Of a DNA stretch of 64,000 bases, positions 33,415 through 47,177 are shown piece after piece. A model generated the notes under the pieces. The model was given only the letters and a program-made list of their open reading frames with translations, did no database searches and was not told the origin of the DNA. Source of the DNA: Coffea arabica (lineage: Eukaryota; Streptophyta; Magnoliopsida; Gentianales; Rubiaceae); the NCBI RefSeq assembly GCF_036785885.1, contig NC_092329.1, positions 17,254,449-17,318,448 of the forward strand. The letters run 5' to 3'. Position numbers and translations under genes: made by a program. Position 1 is the stretch's first letter. Each line of letters begins with the position of its first letter.

Positions 33415-35064
33415 TTGTTAGTAATTTTATTGTTAATTTTCCTTTTTATTCTTGCCAAATATTGCTTTAATTTGCTTTAATTGTCAATATATATTTATAT
33501 TTGGTATTTGGATATAATTTCAGAAATTGGAGCAGAAACCTCTTGAGAAGATTATTGTGAAACTTTACACAATTCTGGTGCAAACCAACGAGAAAGAATG
33601 GAATTGCATTTGGGAATTCAATTTGGCTAGACAACATATCAAAATTGGTGGGGACCGCAAATTAAAGTGGAGCAGAAACCTTCTTGAGAAGATTATTGTG
33701 AAACTCTATACAATTGGCCCATATGCATGGTGTAAACCAACGTCCATTTCTTTCTATGATGAAAAGGAATTGAATTGCATTTGACTGGCCAACATCTCAA
33801 TTAGGTGGGGACCGTGAAGAATTGACCATTGTGTAAAAACACATTTTTGGTTTGCTCTCTTATTTGTGAACTTGTGCACTTGGTCAAAGGAAACCGACAA
33901 ACCATAGTTGGCTTTGCTTTTGTTTTCGGTGGAGTTGATTAGGTAGGGAAGGAATGTTTTCTTTTGTGAGCGTGGAGTGAAGTTTCGAATTGGCTTGTTT
34001 TTATGCGTGGGAGAGCCGCACATTTCCGGAGTTAGTTTTTCTTCTTCTCTTCCGTCTGGGAAGAGGAGTTTTAGTTTTCTCTTCGAGGGATGTTCCGGAG
34101 GAGAGAATAGGGAGTTGTTTTGGCTTGTTGAATTCTAGTGTGCAATTTTCTTATTCTCTTCCGAAAGCTTTGTTATTCACTCTCTCAATTATCGAAGAAA
34201 GATGATGTCTTTAAATTCAATTGAATTGTGTGAAGATTTTCTTATGAGGCGTGGCTAATTTTCTCATCTAGTCAAGGATCAACGCGACGACGCAGTCCCA
34301 TATATCTGTGAGATTTAATTAATTTTACGTGTTCCTTAATTTGTTAATATTTGCATGTTTTCTATTTTAATTTCCATGGGATTATTTTGTTAATTGGATA
34401 TCAAGGGCCCGATGTGCAATTTGACTTATTAATCTCTTGTCAAATTAATCAATTAAATCCGTAATTGTTTAGTTGGTTAATATTAGTGACAATTAGTATT
34501 TTCACATACTAGGGGAACATACAATCTGATTTAAATAACCCTCGTAGCGTGTTATTAATTTGGGTTAGGCTTTTCTAGTTTTTAATGCAATTAGGAAATT
34601 AATTTCTACGGTCGTACCTAGGAGTATTTCCTGGTTAGGGGTAATCAATGGTCGTACCTTGGTTATCAATAAATTAAGGAAAAGCTGGTCGTTAGAGCTT
34701 ATCGACGACTATAACTAACCTGTTAATAAAATTAAGTGAACCTTCTTTGCATCAATGATCGGATGAATGGACTGTGTCTACGTAGTTGTATCCTTGGCTA
34801 GAATTTATTTATTATTTATTTAATTTCCATTTACATTCGTATTAATTATTTATTTATTTTTGGTTAAATTGTTTAATTATTTTTTAGTTAAATTGTTTAA
34901 TTATTTATTTTTAGTTTTATCTGATAAAAATCCCTCGTGTCTCGAATTTAAAAAGAATCGAATTTTTTCTAGTCCCTGTGGATTCGACCCTGCTTACTAC
35001 TATACACAGAAAATTTATTTTTCTTAAGCAGGTATTTATTATTGCACAGGCACGACACCTGTCA
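33401..35064 (+). repeat. Gypsy 5' LTR (copy 2)
   Basis: 1,664 bp with the tandem units at 33528-33814. It carries 5'-LTR-specific variants (for example AATTCTGGTG), so it derives from the copy 1 5' LTR. Confidence 0.92.
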
Positions 35065-35069
35065 ATTTT

Positions 35070-35087
35070 TGGCGCCGTTGCCGGGGA
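35070..35087 (+). other. Primer-binding site, tRNA-Asp (copy 2)
   Basis: TGGCGCCGTTGCCGGGGA, 5 bp after the LTR. Confidence 0.85.
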
Positions 35088-35154
35088 CTGGCGTTAATTA
35101 TTTGTTTCTTTTTAAGTTCATTTTTGTTCTAATTTTCTGGTATTTTTCTAGTTT

Positions 35155-38100
35155 ATGCCTCGTTCTTCTCGTACAGGCGAATTAATTTTCGACCTTGAAG
35201 TAGAGAAGACCGCGCGTAAAACGAGGAAAGAAACCAGGTAGCTCAGAGAAGAGCAATACGGTATTGCACCTCAGGGACTTGATCCAGAGGTTGAGCCGAC
35301 AAATTTGTCTGGTGACAATTCGAGTGATTCAGACCAAGAGAAAGTCACTATGGCAAATGCACGAACACTAAGGGAGTTGGCTGCTCCTGATTTAAATCAG
35401 CAGCCCTTGTGCATTACTTTTCCAAATTTAAATGATGACACTCCCTTTGAACTAAAATCTGGTCTAATTCATCTCTTGCCATCTTTCCATGGTCTACCAG
35501 GCGAGGAGCCCTACAAGCACTTGCAAGAGTTCGACGTCGTTTGCAACAGTATGAAACCCCCGGGAATTACAGAAGAGCAAATAAAGATGAGGGCCTTCCC
35601 CTTCTCTTTGAAAGACTCCGCAAAAGACTGGCTCTACTACCTACCGCCTGGTAGTATCACCACGTGGGACCAATTGAAGAAAAAATTTCTGGACAAGTAC
35701 TTTCCGGCGTCTTGAGCTGCGAGCCTAAGGAAAGAGATATGTGGTATCAAACAACACCCTAGCGAGTCTCTCTATGAGTACTGGGAGAGATTTAAGAAAC
35801 TGTGCACCAAATGCCCTCAGCATCAGATAAGTGAGCAACTGCTTATTCAATATTTCTATGAGGGGTTGCTTTTCAGGGACAGAAGCATAATCGATGCTGC
35901 AAGTGGAGGGGCGTTGGTGAACAAAACCCCTCGAGGAGCATGGGAGTTGATTGAAGGGATGGCTGAGAACTCACAGCAGTTTGGTTCAAGAGAAGACATC
36001 CCGACGCGTAGGGTGAATGAGGTGGAAACGTCCTCTATCCAACAGCAGATCTCCGAATTAACATCTTTCGTAAGACAATTAGCTGTGGGGAGTGCTTCAC
36101 AAGCCAAAGTGTGTGGGGTGTGCACTGCCGTGGGTCATCCTACGGAAATGTGTCCACTGGTTCAAGAAGAAACGGCAGAACAGGTGAACATGGCTGGCCA
36201 CGTGCCCGCGCTAAGAAAGCAGTACGACCCGTACTCAAACACCTACAATCCTGGTTGGAGGGATCACCCCAACCTTAGCTATGGAGGAAATAGGCAGTCT
36301 AACTTTGTGCCAAATAGATCACAAGGGCACCAACAGCAGTATCATCCTCGCCCACCACCACCACCATCCTCTTCAAACTCAAGTCCGTCCATGGAAGAGA
36401 TGATGAAGCAATTACTTGCTAACCAACAAAAGACGGATTCAGACCTGCAAAGCATGAGAAATCAATTGGGACAGGTGCAATCATTGCAAAATCAAATGAA
36501 TCAAATGGCTATAACAATCAACCGTTTGGAGTTCCAAATTCAAGGAAAGTTGCCATCTCAACCTGAGGCAAATCCAAAGAATGTAAGCGCAATGACCTTA
36601 AGGAGTGGCAAGGAAGTTCAAGGACCCAAACCGGTGATTCCTAAAGACAAGGACGAAAAACGGATTGAGAAAGAATTGGAAGAGGAGGGCACAGACAACA
36701 AAAATGCAAAGGTACCCTCGAACCCAATTCCTACAACTAAAACTAATCCACCTCCCTTTCCTAGCAGGTTAGAGAAACCAAAGAAGCAAGACAAGGAAAA
36801 AGAGGTCCTGGAGATCTTTCGCAAGGTGGAGATCAACATACCCCTACTGGATGCGATTGAACAAGTACCCAGGTACGCAAAATTTTTGAGGGACCTGTGT
36901 GCCAACCGCAAGCGGTTGAAGGGAAATGAACGAGTTATAGTTGGGGAGAATGTTTCAGCAATTCTACAAAGAAAGCTTCCACCGAAATGCGGAGATCCAG
37001 GTATGTTTACTATTTCTTGTAGGATAGGTAATATTTTGATTGGAAAGGCCATGTTAGACCTAGGAGCCTCGATTAATGTCATGCCAAAGTCCATTTCTGC
37101 TTCATTGAACTTAGGCCCTTTGAAAGAGACTGGGATAATAATCCAATTAGCTGACAGGACCAATGCATACCCTGACGGGTTGATTGAAGATGTTTTGGTA
37201 AAAATTAATGAATTGGTTTTTCCATCTGATTTTTATGTGCTCGACATGGAGGATGAACACTCCCGTGATCCGTCACCTTTGTTGTTAGGCAGACCCTTTT
37301 TTAGCACAGCCCGAACCAAAATTGATGTTAATAAGGGTACTTTGTCTATGAAATTTGATGGTGAGATTGTTCACTTTAACATCTTTGAGACCATGAAATA
37401 TCCATCCGATTCAAATGTTGGCTCTGTTTTCTCGATAAATGTTATTGACGCTGCTATACAGGAGGTTTTTGAAATTGAAGGCAGGGATGAGCTAGAGGTC
37501 GTTCTGACCAGGCACTTCGAGTCCGAAACGACCTCTGGAGTAGAGTTGAGTGAAGAGCTTAAATGCGTGATTGGATCATTGCAAACGTTACCAACCACGA
37601 AGACAAGGTATGACCTCGCACCCATTTTTATACCTAAACCTCACAAAAGGTTACTTCCATCTGTGGTGCAGGCACCTGTCTTGGAACTAAAATCACTGCC
37701 GAAACACCTAAAGTATGTATACTTAGGTGAAGGGGAGACACTTCCAGTGATCATCTCCGCGGGTTTATCAAAGGTTCAAGAAGAGAAACTACTTCGAGTT
37801 CTTAGGGAACATAAGCAGGCGATAGGATGGACCATCGCCGATATCAAGGGAATTAGCCCCGTGGTGTGTATGCACCGAATTCGACTCGAGGAGAATGCTA
37901 AACCCGTACGGCAAGCTCAACGGAGATTAAATCCTCTCATGATGGAGGTCGTAAAGAAAGAGATTTTAAAACTGCTGGACGTTGGAATTATATTTGCAAT
38001 ATCAGATAACCCGTGGGTAAGTCCAGTACAGGTGGTCCCGAAGAAGGCGGTGACGGTAGAATCAAACCAAGAGGGTGAGCTCGTACCAATTCGAAAGCCC

Positions 38101-40578
38101 ACCGAATGGCGACAGTGTATCGATTACCGAAAGCTAAATGCCGTCACGAAAAAGGACCATTTCCCCCTCCCTTTCATTGACCAAATGGTGGAGCGATTAG
38201 CATGTCGGGTTTACTATTGTTTCTTGGATGGATTTTCAGGTTATTTTCAAATTGCCATCGCACCCGAGGATCAAGAGAAGACTACTTTCACCTGCCCATT
38301 TGGAACATTTGCATACCGAAAGATGCCATTTGGATTGTGTAATGCACCTGCTACCTTCCAAAGATGCATGGTAAGTATCTTTTCAGAATATGTTGAGAAG
38401 ATTATTGAGGTTTTCATGGACGATTTCAGTGTATATGATGAAAGTTTTGAAAACTGTCTAGATAACCTGAAATTGATCTTAGTAAGGTGTATAGAAACTA
38501 ATCTCGTGCTTAATTGGGAAAAATGTCATTTTATGGTTGAACACGGGATAGTTTTGGGTCATGTTGTATCATCTACAGGTATTGATGTTGATAAGGCAAA
38601 AATAGATGTTATATCTACTTTACCTTACCCCGCGACTGTGCGGGAAGTTCGTTCCTTCTTGGGTCACGCAGGTTTCTATAGAAGGTTCATCAAGGATTTC
38701 TCGAAAATTGGAGCACCTTTGTTCCAACTTTTGCAAAAGGATGTATCCTTCGAATTTGATGAAACATGTAAGGGGGCATTCAATAAGTTAAAGGAGTTAT
38801 TGACCACCTCACCTATTATCCAACCCTCTGACTGGAACCTCCCATTCGAGATCATGTGCGATGCCAGTGACTATGCAGTGGGTGCGGTATTGGGTCAAAG
38901 AGTAGGAAAGGCAGCTCATGCTATCTACTACGCATCTCGAGCCTTGAACGGATCTCAATTGAACTATTCAACCACCGAAAAGGAGCTTTTAGCAGTTGTT
39001 TTTGCCTTAGAAAAATTTCGGTCTTATTTACTTGGTGCTAAAGTTATTATTTTTTCTGATCATGCAGCTTTGCGGTATCTGTTGACCAAAAAAGAGGCAA
39101 AACCGCGATTGATACGGTGGATATTGTTGCTACAAGAGTTCAACCTGGAGATCCGAGATAAGAAAGGGGCGGAGAATCTGGTAGCAGATCACTTGAGTCG
39201 AGTACAAGTCGTCGAAGATGACATCCCACTGAGAGAAGCATTCCCCGAGGAGCATTTATTTTCTATTAATTCATCTTTGCCTTGGTATGCAGATATTGTT
39301 AATTTTCTAGTCACCGACAAATTTCCTACAGGATAGCCTAAGGCAAAGAGAGACAAGTTGAAAAGTGATGCAAAGTCTTACATTTGGGATGATTCTTACC
39401 TCTGGAAGCGGGGCGCCGATCAAATCATCCGTAGATGTGTAAGTGAAGCTGAATTTCAATCTATTTTAGCCTATTGTCACTCTTTTGCATGTGGATGTCA
39501 CTTTGGACCAAAGAGAACGGCTCGTAAGGTGCTAGAGAGTGGATTCTATTGGCCAACTCTATTCAAGGATGCCTACTCATTTTGTAAGTCATGTGATAAG
39601 TGTCAAAGAGTGGGTAATATCTCTCGTAGGGATCAAATGATTCAAACCCCAATGATTTTTGTTGAAATTTTTGACGTTTGGGGCATTGATTTTATGGGTC
39701 CTTTTCCTTCGTCCTTTGGTTTTTTGTATATATTGCTTGCTGTAGATTATGTTTCGAAGTGGGTAGAAGCAAAGGCCACCCGCACTAATGATTCCAAAGT
39801 GGTTGCAGAATTCGTTAAGTCTAATATTTTTGTTCGCTTTGGGATGCCGCGAGCAATTGTAAGTGATCGGGGTACTCATTTCTGCAACAAAATGATAGCT
39901 GCAATTTTTAGGAGATATGGTGTATTGCACAAAGTCTCTACATCCTACCATCCTCAGACAAATGGTCAGGCGGAAGCATCGAACCGAGAGATCAAATCAA
40001 TTCTAGAAAAGATGGTCCGACCCGATAGGAAGGATTGGAGTGTGAGACTAGAGGATGCACTATGGGCATATAGGACGGCATACAAGACACCTATTGGCAT
40101 GTCCCCTTACCGATTGGTATTTGGAAAACCATGTCATCTCCCGGTAGAGTTTGAGCATAGAGCGTTTTGGGCGGTCAAGCAATGCAATATGGATATCGAG
40201 GAGGGCGGAATTCAAAGGAAGTTGCAATTACAAGAGTTGGAAGAAATCCGAAATGAAGCATACGAGAATGCAGTGATCTATAAAGAGAAGAATCGGATCT
40301 TTCATGATCAACAGATCTCTAGGAAGACATTCGTCTGCGGGCAAAAAGTTTTACTATACCACTCCAAATTGAAACTATTTCCAGGTAAATTACGTTCTCG
40401 TTGGATTGGCCCTTTTGTTGTGACTAATGTCTTTCATTAAGGTGCAGTAGAGATCCAAAGTTTGAAAACGGAGAAGAAATTTGTGGTGAATGGTCACCGT
40501 CTCAAGCCGTATTATGAAGGATTTCCAATTGAACGGGTGGAGATGATGCAACTGGAAGACCCGATTTGCTTAGTTTAA
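35155..40578 (+). pseudogene. Gypsy gag-pol with four premature stops (copy 2)
   Basis: Same single frame, domains and four stop codons (35239, 35713, 39334, 40438) as in copy 1. I saw no new lesion, so no time for independent decay is evident. Confidence 0.9.
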
Positions 40579-43406
40579 GCAAGTTCTGGACTCCGTCTAG
40601 CCAAAGACGTTAAAGAAAGGCGCTTTTGGGAGGCAACCCAATTTTTGATTTTGTTGGTTTTTGTTGTTCAATTCGTTAAATATGTCGTTTCTCATTTGGG
40701 TATTGCTTAAACTTGATATTTTCTCTACTATGATCAGGACAGGTGATCATGGCGTACCCGCACAGAGAGGGCACGCATTAATCTTACAAATTCCAACTTC
40801 AAGGTCAGAGGATGTTTCTAAAACATGACATGCCCACGCCATGTTAGTAAAATCTCAACATTCGGAAGTGGAATCTTGGCGTGCCCACGAGGAGAGGGCA
40901 CGTATTAATGTTCAAAAACTGATTCTCAAGGACAGAGAATGTTTTCTAATCTTGGCATGCTCACGCCATGTTTGACGAACTAAAAAAAAAAAATCAAAAT
41001 GCTGTTATTTTCCTTCTTAACATTTGTTTTAGTTTTTCCGCAATTCAATTCTGAATTTAAAAAAAAAAACTGTAAGATCAAAAACTATTTTTTTTCCTTT
41101 CTTTTTCTCTTTTCTTTCTTTTCTTTTTCTTTCTTTCTTTTTCTTTTCTTTCTTCTTCTTCCCGCTGTCCGTGTTTTCTTCTTCCTCGCGCTCTCCGCCA
41201 ACCTCTATTCTCCACTTCGTGCGCCTCACCTCCATCGCCACCACTGTCCACCACCCATCCAGCTCCTCACCGCCTCCCTCTTCTCTCTCTCTTCACACCG
41301 CACGACAACCAGCTCGCGTCAACCTCCTGCAACCCAAGCTCCACATCAGCAGCCCACAGCCTTGAGCAACCCAGCTCACGGACAGCCATGAACAGCGCTG
41401 CTCTCCACAGCATCTCAGCTCTCTCTCTCTCTTAGCTCAGCTCAGTTCAGCTCACGCTGCTCGTTGCTCGCGCGTGTCGCACCACCAGCTCGCATACACA
41501 CGACGCACAGCTTCCCTGCTAAGCCGCTGCCTGCTGCTTCTTCCATCACCACCACCCCAGAGCTGTGCGCATTTCCTCCTCCCTGTCCATAGCTGCAGCC
41601 GACTGCTGCCTGAAACCCACGGCAGTCCAGCTCTCTACCCACAACCAGCTCCACAGCCACGTGGAGATCTTCCTTCATTCTCCACCAACAACCCCAAGCA
41701 GGCTTCACCACTGAAGCTCCACTACCAACCCACACCACCAGCTCTTCTCCACTTCACTTTGAGCCCCCTAGCTGCCACTGCACCAGCTACGACTGCCCAA
41801 GCTCCGCTGCCTACCACCTGAAGCCCACGGACTTCAACCCCAGCACGCGCCGCCACCTCCACCAGCTCTCCTTGCGCTACCACCACCAGCCCACACCGTT
41901 AGCTCTCCCTCTACCTCACACTTCGATCTCACTGTCCAAACTCAACCAGATCGCTTGGGAGGTGATTTTGTTCTTGGGTTTCTTTATGAATGAAAATAGG
42001 AAGTGATTCGCTTGATTTTCCCTTTTCCGTTGAATTGCTTAGGAGTCTCTGTTGAGTTTTTGGTCCTTGGGTCTTGGGGCACATCTGTCAGTTCATTTGA
42101 CTTGGGGATTTTCTGGAGTTAATTTCGGGTAGAATAAATTTTATTTGCTGCTCCATTTGCGGATATTTTCTGGTGTTAATTACATTGTTGAGCATTGATT
42201 GGGTTTTGACTACTTGAGGTTTTTCTTTCATCTGTGGGGATAAATTTAACGGCTCTTATGCCAGTTCATTTATTCGAGAATTGTTAGAGGTGATTTGGGA
42301 GTTACTTGTCACTTGGGTCCTATTTTAATTTCTACTATTTTGTGGTCTTGATTGGTAGTTTGGATTTATCAGCGCTTTGGTTGGTCATTTGAGTTGTTTC
42401 TTAATTGTGGGGAGTTCCTTCCTGCGTGTGTTTGTTGATTTGAATGGTTATTGGGATTGGTTGAGTGTGTATTTAACTATCCAATTGGAGACAATTGTTG
42501 AGATTTTGGGTCGAATTGTGTTTAAATTGCTGTAATTTGTGTCCAATTGTGGGTAATTTGCTGAGATTGTTTGTTAAATTAGGAGGTGCTTGTAATGCTT
42601 AAATTTGCTTATTGAAGTAGTTGAGTTTGGAACCACAAGTGCTTATTGATTGCATTTACTATAAGTGTTGGGGTATTTGTATAACTTGTGGGTGATTCAT
42701 TGGAGTGATATTTGGAGAAAATGGTGAGACTCAGATCAACCCCAGGGGCTAATCCACCGATGTCTTGACGATTTCAGGGGAGTTTCGTTGCCCTTCTTCT
42801 TACTTTTTCTATATATTTGTTACATTGAGGGCAATGTATATTTTAAGTGTGGGGGGGATTTGGATTTGATTGGAGTTTCTTTAAATTGTTGCTTTTCTTA
42901 TTGTTGTCTTGATGAATAAATGTGGCAACTCGCTCTTCTATTGCTAGTTGTGATTTATCCTATGAATTTTGTTTAGATGGCAAGTAAAAGCATATTATCT
43001 TGGTGAATATCATGAGTTTAAGGACTTGGTGCAAATTGTGGTTAAATTGTTTAGGCAATATAAATATTTTACTAGCAATTGTTGTGTGGATTGGGCGATT
43101 GTTGATCTTAGTTCTCCATATTAGGAGATGACGTGGGCCATGATCTTTAATTATCTGGTATTCTGGTGCTTTAATTGTGGTTAATAAATGGCTCTACTCC
43201 GCTAGTGTCATCACCCAGTAACCGGGAGTCTTCACCACAAGTGTCGACTTTCGCGTCAAAAAGTGGTGATATCTATGAGTAGGTAGTCCTGAAGCTGTGA
43301 AAAGTTGAGTAACTGGGCTCTTTCATCTAAAAATGTCAGAGTTCACGTCAAAAGACTTGAATAGCTTGGGACTGAGCATTTATTCAAAAAAAAAAAAGAA
43401 AAAAAA

Positions 43407-43444
<38 letters not shown>

Positions 43445-43739
43445 ATAATATGTAAGCTTATGATCATGTTGGCCTGCCGATCCTTGTTCTTCAATGTTGA
43501 GATTTTGGTTGTCAGTTGACCCAATTGCTAACTTTTGCTAGTTTAATATTTTGATTTCTTAAACGACTTAGCTATGAATTGGACGAGTCTATGATTTCAG
43601 GAGCTAACCGGGAGAAATATGTCTTGACACTTAACTACTAAAACTTGATTTTGGGATAAACGCAACTTGGCAGTAAATGAAATGAGAGTTAGCCATTATT
43701 GAATTTAGTTGTTCTCATGCTTGAGGACAAGCATGATTT
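40579..43739 (+). other. Gypsy region between integrase and 3' LTR (copy 2)
   Basis: This holds the CGTGCCC/GGGCACG units (about 40739-40974), pyrimidine tract (about 41080-41164), C-rich block (41174-41954), internal hairpin/polypurine module (42821-42858) and AT microsatellite (43409-43438). All are as in the first copy. Confidence 0.75.
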
Positions 43740-43754
43740 AAGTGTGGGGGGAAT
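43715..43754 (+). promoter_or_regulatory. Hairpin and 3' polypurine tract (copy 2)
   Basis: Duplicate of 17621-17660, ending at the LTR start. Confidence 0.8.
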
Positions 43755-45418
43755 TGATAGGATGTTAATTGTTAGTAATTTTATTGTTAATTTTCCTTTT
43801 TATTCTTGCCAAATATTGCTTTAATTTGCTTTAATTGTCAATATATATTTATATTTGGTATTTGGATATAATTTCAGAAATTGGAGCAGAAACCTCTTGA
43901 GAAGATTATTGTGAAGCTTTACACAATTCGGGTGCAAACCAACGAGAAAGAATGGAATTGCATTTGGGAATTCAATTTGACTAGACAACATATCAAAATT
44001 GGTGGGGACCGCAAATTAAAGTGGAGCAGAAACCTTCCTGAAAAGATTATTGTGAAACTCTATACAATTGGCCCACATGCATGGTGTAAACCAACGTCCA
44101 TTTCTTTCTATGATGAAAAGGAATTGAATTGCATTTGACTGGCCAGCATCTCAATTAGGTGGGGACCGTGAAGACTTGACCATTGTGTAAAGACACATTT
44201 TTGGTTTGCTCTCTTATTTGTGAACTTGTGCACTTGGTCAAAGGAAACCGACAAACCATAGTTGGCTTTGCTTTTGTTTTCGGTGGAGTTGATTAGGTAG
44301 GGAAGGAATGTTTTCTTTTGTGAGCGTGGAGTGAAGTTTCGAATTGGCTTGTTTTTATGCGTGGGAGAGCCGCACATTTCCGGAGTTAGTTTTTCTTCTT
44401 CTCTTCCGTCTGGGAAGAGGAGTTTTAGTTTTCTCTCCGAGGGATGTTCCGGAGGAGAGAATAGGGAGTTGTTTTGGCTTGTTGAATTCTAGTGTGCAAT
44501 TTTCTTATTCTCTTCCGAAAGCTTTGTTATTCACTCTCTCAATTATCGAAGAAAGATGATGTCTTTAAATTCAATTGAATTGTGTGAAGATTTTCTTATG
44601 AGGCGTGGCTAATTTTCTCATCTAGTCAAGGATCAACGCGACGACGCAGTCCCATATATCTGTGAGATCTAATTAATTTTACGTGTTCCTTAATTTGTTA
44701 ATATTTGCATGTTTTCTATTTTAATTTCCATGGGATTATTTTGTTAATTGGATATCAAGGGCCCGATGTGCAATTTGACTTATTAATCTCTTGTCAAATT
44801 AATCAATTAAATCCGTAATTGTTTAGTTGGTTAATATTAGTGACAATTAGTATTTTCACATACTAGGGGAACATGCAATCTGATTTAAATAACCCTCGTA
44901 GCGTGTTATTAATTTGGGTTAGGCTTTTCTAGTTTTTAATGCAATTAGGAAATTAATTTCTACGGTCGTACCTAGGAGTATTTCCTGGTTAGGGGTAATC
45001 AATAGTCGTACCTTGGTTATCAATAAATTAAGGAAAAGCTGGTTGTTAGAGTTTATCGACGACTATAACTAACCTGTTAATAAAATTAAGTGAACCTTCT
45101 TTGCATCAATGATCGGATGAATGGACTGTGTCTACGTAGTTGTATCCTTGGCTAGAATTTATTTATTATTTATTTAATTGCCATTTACATTCGTATTAAT
45201 TATTTATTTATTTTTGGTTAAATTGTTTAATTATTTTTTAGTTAAATTGTTTAATTATTTATTTTTAGTTTTATCTGATAAAAATCCCCCGTGTCTCGAA
45301 TTTAAAAAGAATCGAATTTTTTCCAATCCCTGTGGATTCGACCCTGTTTACTACTATACACAGAAAATTTATTTTTCTTAAACAGGTATTTATTATTGCA
45401 CAGGCACGACACCTGTCA
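43755..45418 (+). repeat. Gypsy 3' LTR (copy 2)
   Basis: 1,664 bp. It carries the 3'-LTR-specific variants of copy 1 (for example AATTCGGGTG), confirming block duplication. Confidence 0.92.
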
Positions 45419-46024
45419 AGAATGTATTAAGCTAAGCATTTATGCTCTAAACATCTGGATAGATGAAGAATGGGTGAATCCCAATCTTGATGCTAGGCAT
45501 CAGTGATCTTGCGGGGCAGCTTGCCCGTTTGTTTGGACCTTTGTCCAAATACTGTAAAGGTTACGGTTATTTATATAAAAAGCTAACGTTTCGACGAAAA
45601 AAAAAAAAAAAAAAAGTAAAGGGAAGACTTAGTCAGTAAACGCGCAGAAGGCCTACGCATTTTACAATTGAAACTTCTTCTGTAGACCCCAAATAGGACG
45701 GTTGACTTCAAATGAATGCAGTCAAGACGTAAAGGACTATTTGTTGGGCAATAATTTTCAGCTTCATTTGTGTATGGAGTTTACTGGGGAAGCTGTCACA
45801 GTAGTCGCTGATGACATTGAGGTCCACGTCTTTACGGGGCTGCTCATGCTAAAGACATAATGACTCCGCAAGGGAAGACTTTCAAGTCCACCCTGGTCTT
45901 TCCATTTATTCACGTGAAAAACAATAAGGGAACCGATAAATTTTTTCCACTTGATATGAGAAAAAATTCATAAATGTGTTTTTGGATGTAATGTATGTCA
46001 TGAAAGTAATTAAGATATATGCTT

Positions 46025-46461
46025 CAGCCTATGAGGTTTTAGTCTAGTGACTAAGAGTGTATTAGATAAAATTAAAATTTGAAAACTAAAATATGAAATT
46101 TAAACTTTGAAGGCAGAATTCGTTAAATTATTGAATTGTTAAGTACCATATTTGATATATTTGAGTATATATTATATTAAGTAATACGTGGTTAGTTTAT
46201 CACTTATATTTTTTTAAAAAAAATTATCTAGAAAATTCGATGCCACTTAATTAAATCAGAAGTTCGATTTTTTTTTATCAAACACGTTTGAACATGTTAA
46301 GATATGAACTCACTTAGTTTAAATATTGAATTGGGTTATCAAATAGGGGTCTAGGATTGAGGTTCCAGGATTTAGAGGGCTTGGGTTCAAATCTCTCCTC
46401 CCTACACCCGCTTCTTAAATTTCATTCTCTTTTACTAGAAAAAATTTTTAAAAAATAAAAA
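46025..46461 (+). mobile_element. SINE-like insertion (copy 2)
   Basis: Duplicate of 19931-20367 with the same ATATATGCTT duplication at 46015-46024 and 46462-46471. Confidence 0.6.
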
Positions 46462-46469
46462 ATATATGC

Positions 46470-46685
46470 TTAGAATGGTAGGATTAAAGAGTAGTTACAA
46501 TTGACTGAAAGTCTCGACTCAAGATAACAATCTTCTGTCATGCCAAAGGGGTAATGGATCTTTACTTTTCCAGAGGTATCAATGCAGCCATCCTTGGCTA
46601 TAGGAGGGTATGTTGCTGCTGGTGTGATAGCTGGCTTTAAGGACACCGTCAACACGAAATGTATCATTTGAACAAGCTTCATCAC
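46470..46685 (-). pseudogene. WAKL first exon: signal peptide and GUB_WAK start (copy 2)
   Basis: Identical to 20376-20591. The promoter DNA upstream (to the right) is kept only up to 47177 and then replaced by foreign DNA. Its kinase part at 26440-26910 is truncated, so this copy is dead. Confidence 0.75.
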
Positions 46686-47177
46686 TGGGGAAACTTTGGA
46701 CTGTGATGGCTATTTAATTTTGGGATGATGAGTTTTTTCTGGTGTTCTTGGAGGAGGCCATATTTCAATATATAGATCCTTCCCTGAGCAAAGCCACCCC
46801 AACATTAGAAAGTCACTCATCCTCAAATTGACTTGGCAAGTTCACTTGAATTATTCTGATACCGTGTGGTATGGGATCCTGAACGTTACTAATTGCATTT
46901 CAGCACTATTTCCTTTTTAACACTACTCCATCTTCTGTATGTGGACTCTTTACTTTTTTTTTCGTCATTTGCGCTACAATTGCAATATCAATTCATATGA
47001 GCACGAAACTCCAGTCATCGTGGTCGAGGGAACGGAATTTTATCAACTTTTCTCTGTTGAAAATTGTGGAATCAAGAAGAGATCAGATGATTGACTTTTC
47101 CCTGTATCACCTCTCTAGATAATAGAAAAATCGCCAGTAGAAAACTTGGGTTTTTTGTCCCATTAGTTTCCCAGCAT

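Larger units (their letters stand above)
33401..45418 (+). mobile_element. Gypsy element (copy 2)
   Basis: Duplicate of 7307-19324 with AGAAT on both sides (33396-33400 and 45419-45423). The LTR-to-LTR differences are the same as in copy 1, so the element was copied as a finished insertion. Confidence 0.93.
27316..45614 (+). mobile_element. LINE with nested Gypsy element (copy 2)
   Basis: This is the duplicate of the LINE at 1222-19520, with the same target-site duplications at 27304-27315 and 45615-45626 and the same A19 tail. It is a product of the segmental copying, not a second insertion. The element-internal lesions are the same. Confidence 0.93.
26440..47177 (+). repeat. Segmental duplication copy 2 (20,738 bp)
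   Basis: This copy matches 346-21083 at an offset of 26,094. Its left end cuts the kinase and is fused to gag. Its right end joins unrelated DNA that itself belongs to a repeat array. Both joins share about 2 bp with their neighbours (CT and AT). It is the inserted copy by this reasoning, unless the assembly is wrong. Confidence 0.93.

Noticed and set aside
346..47177. Two independent insertions of the same elements
   Set aside because: All target-site duplications and the host flanks are the same in both copies, so block copying explains them.
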